Source: Pseudoalteromonas luteoviolacea (GTDB lineage: Bacteria > Pseudomonadota > Gammaproteobacteria > Enterobacterales > Alteromonadaceae). From it: a stretch of DNA of 64,000 bases. Within the stretch, counting starts at the first letter, position 1, and the number at the start of each line of letters is the position of its first letter. Below, in pieces: positions 1-8,670 of the stretch. A program made the position numbers and the translations under genes. The notes below the pieces were generated by a model, which ran no database searches, was not told where the DNA came from, and worked only from the letters and a program-made list of their open reading frames with translations. The stretch lies in NCBI RefSeq assembly GCF_000814765.1, contig NZ_JWIC01000005.1, forward strand, positions 434,001 to 498,000. The letters are read 5' to 3'.

Positions 1-318
1 CGCATTGATAAAAATACACGTTGCCGCATCTGGCTTATACCAATTAAGCCAGTTTTCACAAAGCTGGTTTAATTTTACTAAACCCCTCGTATCTTTATCA
101 CACGCTAAAATGACATGCTCTTTAAATAAATCAGATGCATATTCAAGTACATTTAACTGCATAGTTTCTTTAGAGTTAAAATGACCAAACAGCCCAGATT
201 TAGACATGCCTGATGCAGTAGCCAGCATACCAATCGTCAGGTCATTAAGACCCGTTTCTGAGGCCAGTGCCAAGCCTTTGGCTAAAATTTGCTGTTTAGT
301 TTGTTTACCTTTACCCAT
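1..318 (-). CDS. TetR family transcriptional regulator (3' end outside window)
   Basis: The first 106 codons are present and the frame is open to the window edge, so the C-terminal part is missing. Residues about 8-55 form the TetR helix-turn-helix, including the recognition segment GMSKSGLFGHFNSKE, typical of the family. The start ATG lies just downstream (in the minus direction) of a perfect 14-bp palindrome, which suggests that the protein represses its own gene. Ligand and target genes cannot be read from this fragment. Family assignment is secure; function is not. Confidence 0.85.
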   Translation of the reverse strand, partial: MGKGKQTKQQILAKGLALASETGLNDLTIGMLATASGMSKSGLFGHFNSKETMQLNVLEYASDLFKEHVILACDKDTRGLVKLNQLCENWLNWYKPDAATCIFINA

Positions 319-333
319 GACAACCAGAAAAAG

Positions 334-347
334 AACGAACGTTCGTT
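334..347. promoter_or_regulatory. Perfect palindrome AACGAACGTTCGTT, likely TetR operator
   Basis: A 14-bp perfect inverted repeat starts 16 bp upstream of the TetR-family start codon. The sequence closely resembles operators known for several TetR-family repressors. Autoregulation is inferred from position and symmetry. Confidence 0.6.
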
Positions 348-457
348 TTATATTAATCAATACTGTGAGGAGATCAAGATTTTTTTAATATTGCCTTTTC
401 TCAGAGCGAAGAAGTCATCCCAAAACCATAAAAAAACAACCAATTAACGGCATAAAA

Positions 458-480
458 AAAGAGCGCATATCGCGCTCTTT
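458..480 (-). terminator. Rho-independent terminator of the bacterioferritin operon
   Basis: The 9-bp perfect stem AAAGAGCGC/GCGCTCTTT has a 5-nt loop. It lies about 27 bp beyond the stop codon of the last bfr gene, and on the minus strand the stem is followed by a run of T. Confidence 0.8.
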
Positions 481-506
481 TACTTTGCTTAACATGCTAA
501 CCCACG

Positions 507-998
507 TTAGCTGCCAGATCCTGCACCCCCACTCATTTGGCTTTGGATGTAGTTTTGAATACCGATTAAATCTATCAGGCCAAGGTGCTGCTCTAGCCAG
601 TAAATATGATCCATTTCTGTGTCGTCTAGCAAGGCTTCTAAGATTTCTCTGGTCACATAATCTTGCTCTTCTTCACATACGGCAATGACCTTTTTCAGAT
701 GATCTTTCACCACCACTTCGGCGGCTAAATCATTTTCGAGCATTTCTTTAACATTACTGCCCACGCTGATGGGCGCACGAGAAGCCGTATCAGGTGTTCC
801 CTCTAAAAATAAAATCCGCTCAGTAATACGTTTGGCATGATCCAACTCTTCTTCATATTCATGAGACAATTTGTCATGCAAACGCGCCATTCCCCAATCT
901 TCATACATTTTGGAGTGTGCTAAATATTGATCCATTGAACTAAGTTCAAGGGTGAGTTGCTTATTTAGCAAGTCGATAACTTTTTTGGAACCTTGCAT
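507..998 (-). CDS. bfr: Bacterioferritin, ferroxidase-type subunit
   Basis: This 163-residue protein is a four-helix bacterioferritin that oxidises and stores iron in a 24-subunit cytoplasmic shell. The di-iron ligands are visible: E18, E51, H54, E94 and the E128/H131 pair in the last long helix. The usual haem-ligating Met at position 52 is Leu here (EELDHA). It is the second gene of a two-gene operon with a 3-bp gap; its ribosome site GAGGATTAA overlaps the end of the upstream gene. The C-terminal tail is unusually Gly/Ser-rich. Its partner has the reverse residue pattern, so a mixed shell is likely. Confidence 0.92.
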   Translation of the reverse strand: MQGSKKVIDLLNKQLTLELSSMDQYLAHSKMYEDWGMARLHDKLSHEYEEELDHAKRITERILFLEGTPDTASRAPISVGSNVKEMLENDLAAEVVVKDHLKKVIAVCEEEQDYVTREILEALLDDTEMDHIYWLEQHLGLIDLIGIQNYIQSQMSGGAGSGS

Positions 999-1001
999 AA
1001 T

Positions 1002-1472
1002 TTAATCCTCTATCTGTGATTGAAGATAGTTTTCAATACCCGTATTTTTAATTAAGAAATCTTGAGTTTCGAGCCAGTCCACATACTCTTCTTCATACTC
1101 TAAGATGTCTTCGAGTAACTCTCTACTGACGTAGTCTTGCTCTTTCTCGCACAAGTCAATGGCTTCGCGCAGTGCTGGTAACTGCTCATGCTCAAAAGCA
1201 AGGTCGCAGCTGAGCATTTCTTCGGTGTGCTCGCCAATGCGTAACTTTTCAAGATGCTGTAGATTCGGTAAGCCTTCTAAAAATAAAATGCGTTCAATCA
1301 AATCATCTGCTTGCTTCATATCCTTGATTGATTTTTTGTAGGCTTTTTCATTTAACTCTTCAAGTCCCCAGTTTTTGTACATGCGCGCATGCAAAAAATA
1401 TTGGTTAATGGACGTGAGTTCAAGTGTCAAAATTTTATTCAAAGTGACAATTACTTGCTTACTACCCTTCAT
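1002..1472 (-). CDS. bfr: Bacterioferritin, haem-binding-type subunit
   Basis: This 156-residue bacterioferritin begins at MKGSK, preceded by AGGGGG 5 nt upstream; the open frame extends six codons further but has no better site. Met52, the axial haem ligand of bacterioferritins, is present (KDMKQA). The ferroxidase site is degraded: position 51 is Asp, 54 is Gln and 130 is Tyr, although E18, E94 and E127 remain. It is the first gene of the operon with the ferroxidase-type bfr. This matches the two-subunit bacterioferritins of some Proteobacteria, in which one chain carries haem and the other oxidises iron. Confidence 0.9.
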   Translation of the reverse strand: MKGSKQVIVTLNKILTLELTSINQYFLHARMYKNWGLEELNEKAYKKSIKDMKQADDLIERILFLEGLPNLQHLEKLRIGEHTEEMLSCDLAFEHEQLPALREAIDLCEKEQDYVSRELLEDILEYEEEYVDWLETQDFLIKNTGIENYLQSQIED

Positions 1473-1685
1473 AGGGCCCCCTAGTGGCAAAATCAGTTAG
1501 ACGCTATTTAACACTAGTCCAATATTCGTACTTGGCAAGACTAAATGAAAATAACAAAAAAGTTTTAATATTCTTTTAAAATAAATAACTTATAAAAGAA
1601 TTAAGAACAATTTTCATTGCCAATAACAATTGAATTAAGGTCTCGATTAACACTTTAAACACGCCGTTGCGATTACCTAACTTAG

Positions 1686-3272
1686 CTACTTAACTTTCTT
1701 CACAGTTTCGACACCTAAGCGCTTAGCTAAACGGACTAAATTTGCTCGGTCAATATTAAGTGACCTAGCCGCTGCTGCCCAATTGAGCTGATGAGTATTG
1801 AGCGCTTTTAAAATAAGACTACGTTGAAATTCTTCTGTGGCTTCTTTTATGGGCTGCAACACACTCTCCTGTTCAACATGTATATGGCTTTCCAGCTCAC
1901 CTTTTGATGGTTCAAAACTGAGCTCACAGTGTTTAGGCATAATTTTGATAATGTCTTTTTGCCAATTAGAATGCTTTGCCTTAAGTGCCGCGCGACTTAA
2001 TACATGCTCCAATTCTCGCACGTTACCCGGCCAGTCATGGGCTTTTAAACTTAAAAGCAAATCATCATCCAGTAAAAGCTGAGACACCCCAAGCTTCTTG
2101 CGAAGCTGCTCTACAAAATAGCCTGCCAGTGGGACGATATCTGTATTGCGATGTTTAAGGGCTGGAACCTGAAGTGGGAAAACCCTTAAGCGATGATACA
2201 AATCTGAGCGAAACCGACCTTCATCCACTTCTTTTTGTAGGTCTCTATTCGTCGCAGCCACAATCCGAACATTCACAAAATGTGGTTTATCGCTGCCTAC
2301 GGGCTGGATCTCACCACTTTGCAACGCCCGCAGTAATTTACTTTGGATATGTAGTGGCAATTCGCCTATTTCATCTAAAAACAATGTGCCCTGATCAGCT
2401 ACCAAGAACTTGCCTTCACGGTGTTTATCTGCACCTGTGAACGCCCCTTTTCGATGACCAAAAAACTCGCTTTCTGCCAGATTGTCAGGCAACGACGCAC
2501 AGTTTACTTGCACAAACGGCCCGGTACTGCGATTAGATTGCGCATGTAATTGCCGCGCTACCAACTCTTTACCTGTGCCAGTTTCTCCTTGAATAAGCAC
2601 ACTCAGATCAGAGTTTGCAACTAGGCTAATATCCGATTTAAGCTTTTGCATCGGCACAGACTCACCAACCATGGTGTATTGCTGATGACTCAGCTCATTT
2701 AACATCGCGATCCCGGACTTGGCGCGCTTAGACAATCTATGCATATTGTCTACTGCACTAAAGTGGCTAGACACCGATGCTTGCACCATAGCAAGTAAAG
2801 AAGCGCAATAACCGTCAAAAGCATACGGGCTTAAACTATCAAATGTGATCACGCCCAATAACTTATCTTGCTCGTACATTGCAAAGCCCATACAGGCATG
2901 CACAGGTAAATCCCCCATCTCCGCAATCAACATACCATCATAGGGGTCGCTCAGTGGGCAGTCAGCAGGAAAAATCACCGGTGCCGTTGCGCTGTGCGCT
3001 ATTTCTTTGAGCCTTGGATGCTCTGATAATTGAAATCGTCTCCCCATGACTTCTGGCGCCAGTCCTGTCGCAACCAGCGGAACCAAGGCCCCTTGCTCGT
3101 GACCAAGTACTGCTATCGCATCTGCACCGATGAAAGCTTTAAGCGCATTCATCACCGCACCACAATATGACACCAAATCAACCTCATTATCTTTTGGCAA
3201 CGCCTCAGCAAGTGATTGATTAAACGTAATTAGTTGGGATAATTCTCTTTTATCCATGTCATATTGACCCAT
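1686..3272 (-). CDS. norR: NO-responsive sigma54 activator NorR
   Basis: This 528-residue enhancer-binding protein has an N-terminal GAF domain (about 20-170), a central AAA+ domain (about 200-425) with Walker A GETGTGKE at 229-236 and the sigma54-contact loop GAFTGA at 276-281, and a Fis-type helix-turn-helix at the C-terminus (about 485-525). NorR senses NO through a non-haem iron in the GAF domain; the region around 78-112 (RRF..HPRL.. to SDPYDG) fits that family. It is divergent from a nnrS-hmp operon. A second in-frame ATG at codon 6 (3257) would place the first NorR box upstream of the gene; neither start has a strong ribosome site. Confidence 0.9.
   Translation of the reverse strand: MGQYDMDKRELSQLITFNQSLAEALPKDNEVDLVSYCGAVMNALKAFIGADAIAVLGHEQGALVPLVATGLAPEVMGRRFQLSEHPRLKEIAHSATAPVIFPADCPLSDPYDGMLIAEMGDLPVHACMGFAMYEQDKLLGVITFDSLSPYAFDGYCASLLAMVQASVSSHFSAVDNMHRLSKRAKSGIAMLNELSHQQYTMVGESVPMQKLKSDISLVANSDLSVLIQGETGTGKELVARQLHAQSNRSTGPFVQVNCASLPDNLAESEFFGHRKGAFTGADKHREGKFLVADQGTLFLDEIGELPLHIQSKLLRALQSGEIQPVGSDKPHFVNVRIVAATNRDLQKEVDEGRFRSDLYHRLRVFPLQVPALKHRNTDIVPLAGYFVEQLRKKLGVSQLLLDDDLLLSLKAHDWPGNVRELEHVLSRAALKAKHSNWQKDIIKIMPKHCELSFEPSKGELESHIHVEQESVLQPIKEATEEFQRSLILKALNTHQLNWAAAARSLNIDRANLVRLAKRLGVETVKKVK
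3258..3268. promoter_or_regulatory. NorR binding site 1 (GTCATATTGAC)
   Basis: The site is GTCA-N3-TGAC, matching the GT-N7-AC symmetry known for NorR enhancers. It overlaps the 5' end of norR, between two possible start codons, and may also mediate autoregulation. Confidence 0.65.
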
Positions 3273-3301
3273 TAGCTACAAAAAGACTTTATTAAAAATA
3301 T

Positions 3302-3312
3302 GTCAAATTGAC
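3302..3312. promoter_or_regulatory. NorR binding site 2 (GTCAAATTGAC)
   Basis: This is a second GTCA-N3-TGAC site 44 bp from the first, about 60 bp upstream of the sigma54 -24 element. That is a normal enhancer distance for NorR. Confidence 0.7.
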
Positions 3313-3364
3313 TCGAAAGTAAATCAATAAAACCATAACTCATTGTTTTTTATAAATTTAAAAG

Positions 3365-3380
3365 TTGGCACATCTTGTGC
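3365..3380 (+). promoter_or_regulatory. Sigma54 (-24/-12) promoter of the nnrS-hmp operon
   Basis: TTGGCACATCTTGTGC keeps the invariant GG-N10-GC spacing: TGGCAC at -24 and GTGC at -12 (consensus TTGC, one mismatch). Start of transcription would be near 3391, about 30 bp before the first gene. The promoter is itself partly an inverted repeat (TGGCACA/TGTGCCA). Confidence 0.7.
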
Positions 3381-3419
3381 CATGTATATGACACGAACAC
3401 AACCTAAGTGGGTGTACAT

Positions 3420-3668
3420 ATGCAAATACAACAAACGAACTTGACGGGCGTTTTTACTCGTTTACTTAACGCTTCGAATTGGCTACTTATCGCCAGTATA
3501 GTCGGCTTTGGCCTCGCTATCATCGCCAGCTACCCGCTTTCTCACCTGCTATCTATACCCATACAGATCAGTGCGCACATTGGCAGTTTGTTGTTCGCCA
3601 CCCTATTAAAAATTAGCTATGTAGTAAGGTGCTTATGCCAATACAGCTTGGGTTTGGAGGTGCGCTAG
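3420..3668 (+). CDS. Small membrane protein upstream of NnrS
   Basis: This protein of about 82 residues has two predicted membrane segments (about 19-45 and 50-70), then a Cys-containing tail ending in LGLEVR. The ATG at 3420 follows AAGTGGGT; the frame also has a GTG at 3408. Its stop codon overlaps the GTG start of nnrS (TAGTG), so translation is probably coupled. No function is assigned. As first gene of a NorR-controlled operon it probably acts with NnrS or in NO stress, which is inference from position only. Confidence 0.7.
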   Translation: MQIQQTNLTGVFTRLLNASNWLLIASIVGFGLAIIASYPLSHLLSIPIQISAHIGSLLFATLLKISYVVRCLCQYSLGLEVR

Positions 3669-4882
3669 TGACGATGTTGCCAATTGAAGAGCCTCTACCA
3701 AAACCCATTCTATTAAAGCCAGCTACTTGGCCCTTTTTGGCGTTGGGATTTAGACCTTTATTCTGGCTATCAGCCACTTGGGCTGTTATCAGTATGCTCA
3801 TTTGGGCAGGTGTGTTATCCGGCATTTTATCTTGGCAAAGCCAAGTTCCTGCAACGCTTTGGCATGCCCATGAAATGTTATTTGGCTTTGCCAGTGCGGT
3901 CGCTATCGGTTTTCTATTCACAGCGTCTAAAAACTGGACAGGGATCCCAACGATAAATGGCGTTCAGTTGCTATTGCTGAGTAGCTTATGGGTGGCAGCA
4001 AGGTTAATTTTTGTATTGTCCGATACCCCTTACATTTGGCTCGCTATCTGCCAAGGCTTATTTTGGTTGCTGAGCATTACCCATCTGGTCAATACACTGG
4101 TGCAAGCCAAGAGCAAAAATAACTATCAATTTATCGTTATTTTATCGCTTATGGCGAGTGTCAACTTGACCTTTATCTGGTTGATTGCCACACACAACTA
4201 CCTGTTTGCACTTACTTTGTCACACATTGGTGTACTTGGTTTTACATTTTTAATCAGCATCATTGCAGGGCGCGTAATACCGTTTTTTATTGCAAGAGGG
4301 TTAAATCTGCAATCACAAACGACAACGCCTCTGCTCAACCTCGCATTGTTTTGGAGTGCTTTAATAGGACTTATCGGTTTCTTTGCACATCATGTATTTA
4401 ATAGCGCTTTAAACCCTGGCTACCTACTCATAGTAACAGGCACACTGCATATCGCTCGAAGCGTGTATTGGTGCAAACTTGCAATCTGGCAAGTCCCCTT
4501 ACTTTGGTCGCTCTATATCGCATATTGCTTGATGGGCATAGGCTTAGTCGGGTTTGGTGGTGCCTATTTGGACTTTGCATGGCAAGCAAAAGACGCTTTG
4601 CACTTAATCACCATAGGTGCAATGGGCCTGATGATTTTATCTATTATGTCAAGAGTTTCTCTGGGGCATACCGCAAGACCACTCAAGGCACACCCGCTCC
4701 TGAGTATCGCATTTGCACTGTGTTTTCTATCAGCTCTGCTTAGAAGTCTACTTCCCTTATTTATCAACCCGCACGATGCGTGGCTTGCCAGCGCTATTTT
4801 ATGGTCTGGTGCATTTACCATTTTCGTTGCGATTTACACCCCTATTTTAATGAAACAACGCCTCGACGGGCGTCGTGGTTAA
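3668..4882 (+). CDS. nnrS: NnrS family membrane haem protein
   Basis: This 404-residue polytopic inner-membrane protein has about twelve hydrophobic segments. NnrS proteins contain haem and copper and relieve nitrosative stress. Family features visible are the N-terminal GFRPLFWL segment, the conserved LWHAHEMLFGF and the late HLITIGAMGLMILSIMSR region. The GTG start at 3668 is chosen because GGAGG lies 7 nt upstream at 3656-3660; the longer open frame from 3629 has no such site. Downstream hmp begins 13 bp later. Confidence 0.88.
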   Translation: MTMLPIEEPLPKPILLKPATWPFLALGFRPLFWLSATWAVISMLIWAGVLSGILSWQSQVPATLWHAHEMLFGFASAVAIGFLFTASKNWTGIPTINGVQLLLLSSLWVAARLIFVLSDTPYIWLAICQGLFWLLSITHLVNTLVQAKSKNNYQFIVILSLMASVNLTFIWLIATHNYLFALTLSHIGVLGFTFLISIIAGRVIPFFIARGLNLQSQTTTPLLNLALFWSALIGLIGFFAHHVFNSALNPGYLLIVTGTLHIARSVYWCKLAIWQVPLLWSLYIAYCLMGIGLVGFGGAYLDFAWQAKDALHLITIGAMGLMILSIMSRVSLGHTARPLKAHPLLSIAFALCFLSALLRSLLPLFINPHDAWLASAILWSGAFTIFVAIYTPILMKQRLDGRRG

Positions 4883-4895
4883 TTGGAGAATACCT

Positions 4896-6059
4896 ATGTT
4901 ATCAACTCAAACAATTAAACTGGTCAAGGACACCATTCCTCTGCTTGCGAATGCTGGCCCTGCGGTCACTGATCACTTTTACAAACGTATGTTTAGTCAC
5001 AACCCTGAGTTATTAGATGTCTTTAATATCAGTAATCAAAAAACTGGCAAACAACAGTTTGCGTTATTCAATGCACTGGCGGCTTATGCAACCTACATTG
5101 ATAACCCCGCGGTATTGGCGCAGGCTATTGAGCGCATTAATCACAAACACGCCAGTTTAAACATTTTACCAGAGCATTACCCCATTGTAGGTACCCACCT
5201 ACTGGCTACATTACAGGAAATGTTTCCCAATGAATGTACACCAGAGATCATTGATGCTTGGGCTCAAGCCTATGGTGCTTTGGCTGACTTATTCATTACT
5301 CAAGAAGAAGCGATTTATCAAGATAACGAGCAAAAGTCTGGTGGCTGGCGAGGTCGTCGTCGCTTTGAGATTAACAAGGTTGTACAAGAATCGGAGGTCA
5401 TTAAGAGCTTTTATTTAACGCCGTTAGATAAACTCCCTGTGGCAAGCTATCAAGCGGGGCAGTACCTTGCCATAGATTGTGAAATTCAAGGGTCTGAAAA
5501 TCGCCAGATCAGACAGTACTCACTATCGCAATCAAGTCACAGCGATCATTATCGTATTTCAGTAAAAAAAGAGGGGTTAGTTTCAAGCTACTTGCACACA
5601 CTTAAGCAAGGCGACGAAATAGATGCATACCCTCCTGCTGGTGACTTTATTTTGTTAGCGTCAGATGCACCTAAGGTATTGATCAGTGCAGGCGTTGGGA
5701 TCACGCCCATGATGGCGATGCTGCAAACAATCAAATCAAACGCATCAAACACGCCTTGCTGGTTCTTGCATGCGGCACGTACGCATGCAGAGCATGCATT
5801 TTATGACGATGTAGAAGCTTTCAAGCCACAACTTTCCTCTCTGCAAAGCCATTATTGGATTGAGAATAATGCCAACGTGCACCACGAAGGTCGAATGCAC
5901 CTAACTGAAATATCCTCTGAATTACCTCTAGAAACCGGTGAATTTTATCTCTGTGGACCAAGCGCATTCATGGCGTTTATAAAAACCCAGTTACTCGATT
6001 TAGGTGTTGACGAAAGCCGCATACTTTACGAGGTATTTGGCCCTCACCAAGCATTATAA
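4896..6059 (+). CDS. hmp: Flavohaemoprotein (NO dioxygenase)
   Basis: This 387-residue protein converts NO and O2 to nitrate using NAD(P)H and FAD. It has an N-terminal globin domain (about 1-138) with Tyr29, Gln53 and the proximal His near 84 (INHKHA), then a ferredoxin-reductase-type FAD domain (RQYSLSQSS) and an NAD domain (GVGITPMMAML, YLCGPSAFM). The ATG at 4896 follows TTGGAG at a good distance, whereas the upstream in-frame start overlaps nnrS. It is the last gene of the NorR operon and is followed by a strong terminator. Confidence 0.95.
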   Translation: MLSTQTIKLVKDTIPLLANAGPAVTDHFYKRMFSHNPELLDVFNISNQKTGKQQFALFNALAAYATYIDNPAVLAQAIERINHKHASLNILPEHYPIVGTHLLATLQEMFPNECTPEIIDAWAQAYGALADLFITQEEAIYQDNEQKSGGWRGRRRFEINKVVQESEVIKSFYLTPLDKLPVASYQAGQYLAIDCEIQGSENRQIRQYSLSQSSHSDHYRISVKKEGLVSSYLHTLKQGDEIDAYPPAGDFILLASDAPKVLISAGVGITPMMAMLQTIKSNASNTPCWFLHAARTHAEHAFYDDVEAFKPQLSSLQSHYWIENNANVHHEGRMHLTEISSELPLETGEFYLCGPSAFMAFIKTQLLDLGVDESRILYEVFGPHQAL

Positions 6060-6065
6060 CCTGTT

Positions 6066-6093
6066 AAAAAAGAGCCGAACGGCTCTTTTTTTT
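6066..6093 (+). terminator. Rho-independent terminator after hmp
   Basis: The stem GAGCCG/CGGCTC is extended by A/T pairs and has a 2-nt loop. It is followed by a run of eight T, 7 bp after the hmp stop codon. Confidence 0.9.
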
Positions 6094-6156
6094 CACCGCA
6101 TATTTTTGGAATACGGCTTGCTTAAATTTAAAGCAAGGCAAATACAAGGACAGAAG

Positions 6157-6588
6157 ATGCACATTCAAAATACAGCGCACACATATGCGCCAGCAGGGCA
6201 AAGTACGTTAACAACACCTGCGCAAAATACCGGCCAAGTAACGCAATCAACAAGTACAAGCAGCCCTGAACGCGCATTTGATTTCACCAATATGACCCTA
6301 AAAGAACAAAGTGAAGCGGCAAATACACTTTATCAATCAGGGTATTTGACTATGGGTGAAATGGCATTTTTAACCGGTCGCTATGGCCTTATTAAACATG
6401 ATGGTCAATTGGGAGGTACTTCGTTAAATGACGCCAATACCAAACCATTTAACGTGATTGAGCAAATGCGTGAAGATCTCGCTTATGTAAAATCACAGTA
6501 CCCGGCAAATTCCGACGTGATAAACAATCACGAAGTATTGCTTAAGAAAATTGAGCACTATCAGTACGGTATCAATACACATGCTTAA
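6157..6588 (+). CDS. Hypothetical protein, 143 aa
   Basis: A protein of 143 residues with a Thr/Gln/Ser-rich N-terminus and no signal peptide or membrane segment. A compact region at about 45-75 includes the motif YQSGYLTMGEMAFLTGRYG. The ATG at 6157 follows AAGGA by 7 nt; the open frame runs further upstream through the hmp terminator, so the longer version is wrong. No family is recognised. It is flanked by a terminator and an AT-rich gap and is probably monocistronic. Confidence 0.65.
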   Translation: MHIQNTAHTYAPAGQSTLTTPAQNTGQVTQSTSTSSPERAFDFTNMTLKEQSEAANTLYQSGYLTMGEMAFLTGRYGLIKHDGQLGGTSLNDANTKPFNVIEQMREDLAYVKSQYPANSDVINNHEVLLKKIEHYQYGINTHA

Positions 6589-6842
6589 TCATGCAGATAG
6601 GTAAATTATTATCTAATCAATTTGCTCCAGCTAAAAGCGCATCACTTTCTATAACTATAATTGCACGCACTGGAAATAAATGTTTTATTAATTCATTTAA
6701 TATCAAAAAGTTAAATAAAATATTGTTTATAGAAGCACGCATTAAACTCAATATTTTGTCTACTTTTTAACCTTTCCACTTGATCTTTGAAGTACTTGCT
6801 CTAGTTTTAATGTTACTAAACTGTAACAATTGGAGCATATAC

Positions 6843-7760
6843 ATGAAAAGGTTCATTCTGATTCTCATTTTAGGCTTTACGTCTTGCTTTACACACTTGG
6901 CCTATAGCCGGGACACCCTCGAGTATCCAGTAGTGCTGGTACATGGCTTATTTGGATTCGACAACTTGCTCGGTGTTGATTACTTTTATCGAGTCCCTTC
7001 AGTCATTCAACAAGAAGGCGGTAACGTATTCGTCGCTGAAGTCTCCTCTGCACATAATTCAGAATTGAGAGGTGAGCAATTGCTTGAACAAGTCGCTTTG
7101 ATCAGAGCACTGACGGGTAAGGACAAAGTCAATTTAATCGGTCATAGCCAAGGTGCACAAACGATCCGCTATGTGGCATCAGTAAAACCACAGTGGGTTG
7201 CATCGGTCACCAGTATTGGCGGTGTAAATTGGGGGAGTCGATTTGCCGATGTCGTCAGAGGCGGTGTTGACCGAGGTTCTTTTTCTGAGCAGCTTTTGGC
7301 ATCGCTCGCCAATACATTGGCCGGCTTAATTGATTTGCTGTCAGGAAAAGCCACTGCACCTAAAGATGCTTTACAAGCACTTGAAGCATTAACCACAGAA
7401 GGCACCCTTGCATTTAACCAAAAATACCCTGAAGGCGTACCAAGCCAATATTGTGGTCAAGGCAACATGCTTGAACGCAATGGTGTTTATTATTTTTCTT
7501 GGAGTGGCGCTAAAGCATGGAGCAATGTGTTTGATCCCGCCGATACCCCCTTGGCTTTTATTTCACAGGTTTTTGACGAGCCAAATGATGGACTGGTGTC
7601 AGCCTGCTCGAGCAATTTAGGGCAAGTCATAGGCAATGATTTTAAGATGAACCATTTAGATCAAGTCAATCAAACCATAGGGATACACCACCTATTTGAG
7701 ACTGACCCGTTAACTTTATACAGACAACATATTATTCGATTAAAAGGGCTCAACCTGTGA
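6843..7760 (+). CDS. Secreted triacylglycerol lipase (family I.1/I.2 type)
   Basis: This 305-residue alpha/beta-hydrolase has a signal peptide (about 1-23). The oxyanion motif VLVHGLFGFD lies near 31-40, the nucleophile elbow GHSQG has Ser102, the acid is Asp249 (PNDG) and the catalytic base is His271 (NHLDQ). Cys204 and Cys255 match the disulphide of Pseudomonas-type lipases. The start is set by GGAG 7 nt upstream. The stop overlaps the GTG of the foldase gene (GTGA), so enzyme and chaperone are made together. The product is expected to fold in the periplasm and leave by type II secretion. Confidence 0.93.
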   Translation: MKRFILILILGFTSCFTHLAYSRDTLEYPVVLVHGLFGFDNLLGVDYFYRVPSVIQQEGGNVFVAEVSSAHNSELRGEQLLEQVALIRALTGKDKVNLIGHSQGAQTIRYVASVKPQWVASVTSIGGVNWGSRFADVVRGGVDRGSFSEQLLASLANTLAGLIDLLSGKATAPKDALQALEALTTEGTLAFNQKYPEGVPSQYCGQGNMLERNGVYYFSWSGAKAWSNVFDPADTPLAFISQVFDEPNDGLVSACSSNLGQVIGNDFKMNHLDQVNQTIGIHHLFETDPLTLYRQHIIRLKGLNL

Positions 7761-8644
7761 AAGGAAAACATCTGTCAAAAGTGACGATTGCTGGGGCGCT
7801 ATGCGCCTTGGTTTTGTGGTATTTAAATGCCGACACGCAAAGCGCTGGGCAAATCGTACTACAACCCCCTGCTGTTCAAAAACTTTCTGTTCAAAAGCCT
7901 AAAACACGTGCAACAACCGAGCTTCCTGTTAGCCCAAACCCCATACCAATATGCAGCAGAGTCACAAAGTCACACAAAGCATACATTGACGATTGGTTAA
8001 TTACCTTGCAGTATAAACAGCAAGTTGAAAGCTGGCCTCAATTTATTCATCAGCTGCCAGCTTGCTTGCAGTCACTCGCCCATGATTACATGCATTATAA
8101 AGTGGCGCTCACAGAAATAGATCCAAATTTAAACATGCATGAACGCTTTGAAGCTTTAGCAGTTTTACAAAAACAACACTTCTCACAACAAGTTATTAGT
8201 GCATGGTTTAAAGATGAAAACAGCTGGCACGAGCATACTTTAGCACGTTGGCACATTCTTTCTGACCAAACACTCAGTGATGACATGCGCAAATCACTGC
8301 TCGATGCACATATCTCTCAACTGCCAAACGCGCAGCGACAGATAATTGAATCATCGCAGCGCTTCATTGAACTCAAAAACAACTGGCACGCAATGGACTA
8401 TAACCAATTTAGTGCAAACTTTGGTGGTGAAGCTGCTGAGCGTCTTGTTGCATTACAATCAAAGCAACAACAATGGCAGCAAAGAATTCAACACTATAAA
8501 CAAGCTCATCAGGCGATTGTTGCGCAAGCCCCACTTGAACAGCAAGATGAAAGAGTAAGTACACTCAAACATAGCTTATTCGACAGCAATGAGTTAAAGC
8601 GTCTAAACGTTATCTTGGCTCGTGAGCAGGCTCAATCACCATAA
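7757..8644 (+). CDS. Lipase-specific foldase (LifO-like), divergent N-terminal half
   Basis: This 295-residue membrane-anchored periplasmic chaperone has a single N-terminal hydrophobic segment (about 8-25), a variable linker and a helical body. The C-terminal half, with FGGEAAERLVALQ and Trp/Gln-rich helices, matches lipase foldases. The family motif RxxFDY(F/C)L(S/T)A expected in the first mini-domain is not seen; the corresponding region reads CSRVTKSHKAYIDDWL. Gene position, overlapping the lipase stop, strongly supports the role. The start is GTG. Confidence 0.82.
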   Translation: MKGKHLSKVTIAGALCALVLWYLNADTQSAGQIVLQPPAVQKLSVQKPKTRATTELPVSPNPIPICSRVTKSHKAYIDDWLITLQYKQQVESWPQFIHQLPACLQSLAHDYMHYKVALTEIDPNLNMHERFEALAVLQKQHFSQQVISAWFKDENSWHEHTLARWHILSDQTLSDDMRKSLLDAHISQLPNAQRQIIESSQRFIELKNNWHAMDYNQFSANFGGEAAERLVALQSKQQQWQQRIQHYKQAHQAIVAQAPLEQQDERVSTLKHSLFDSNELKRLNVILAREQAQSP

Positions 8645-8670
8645 TTGCAGCTGCTCACCATTAATTTAGA

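Noticed and set aside
3613..3921. Minus-strand frame of about 100 codons opposite nnrS
   Set aside because: Antisense to a clear membrane-protein gene; no ribosome site and no family features.
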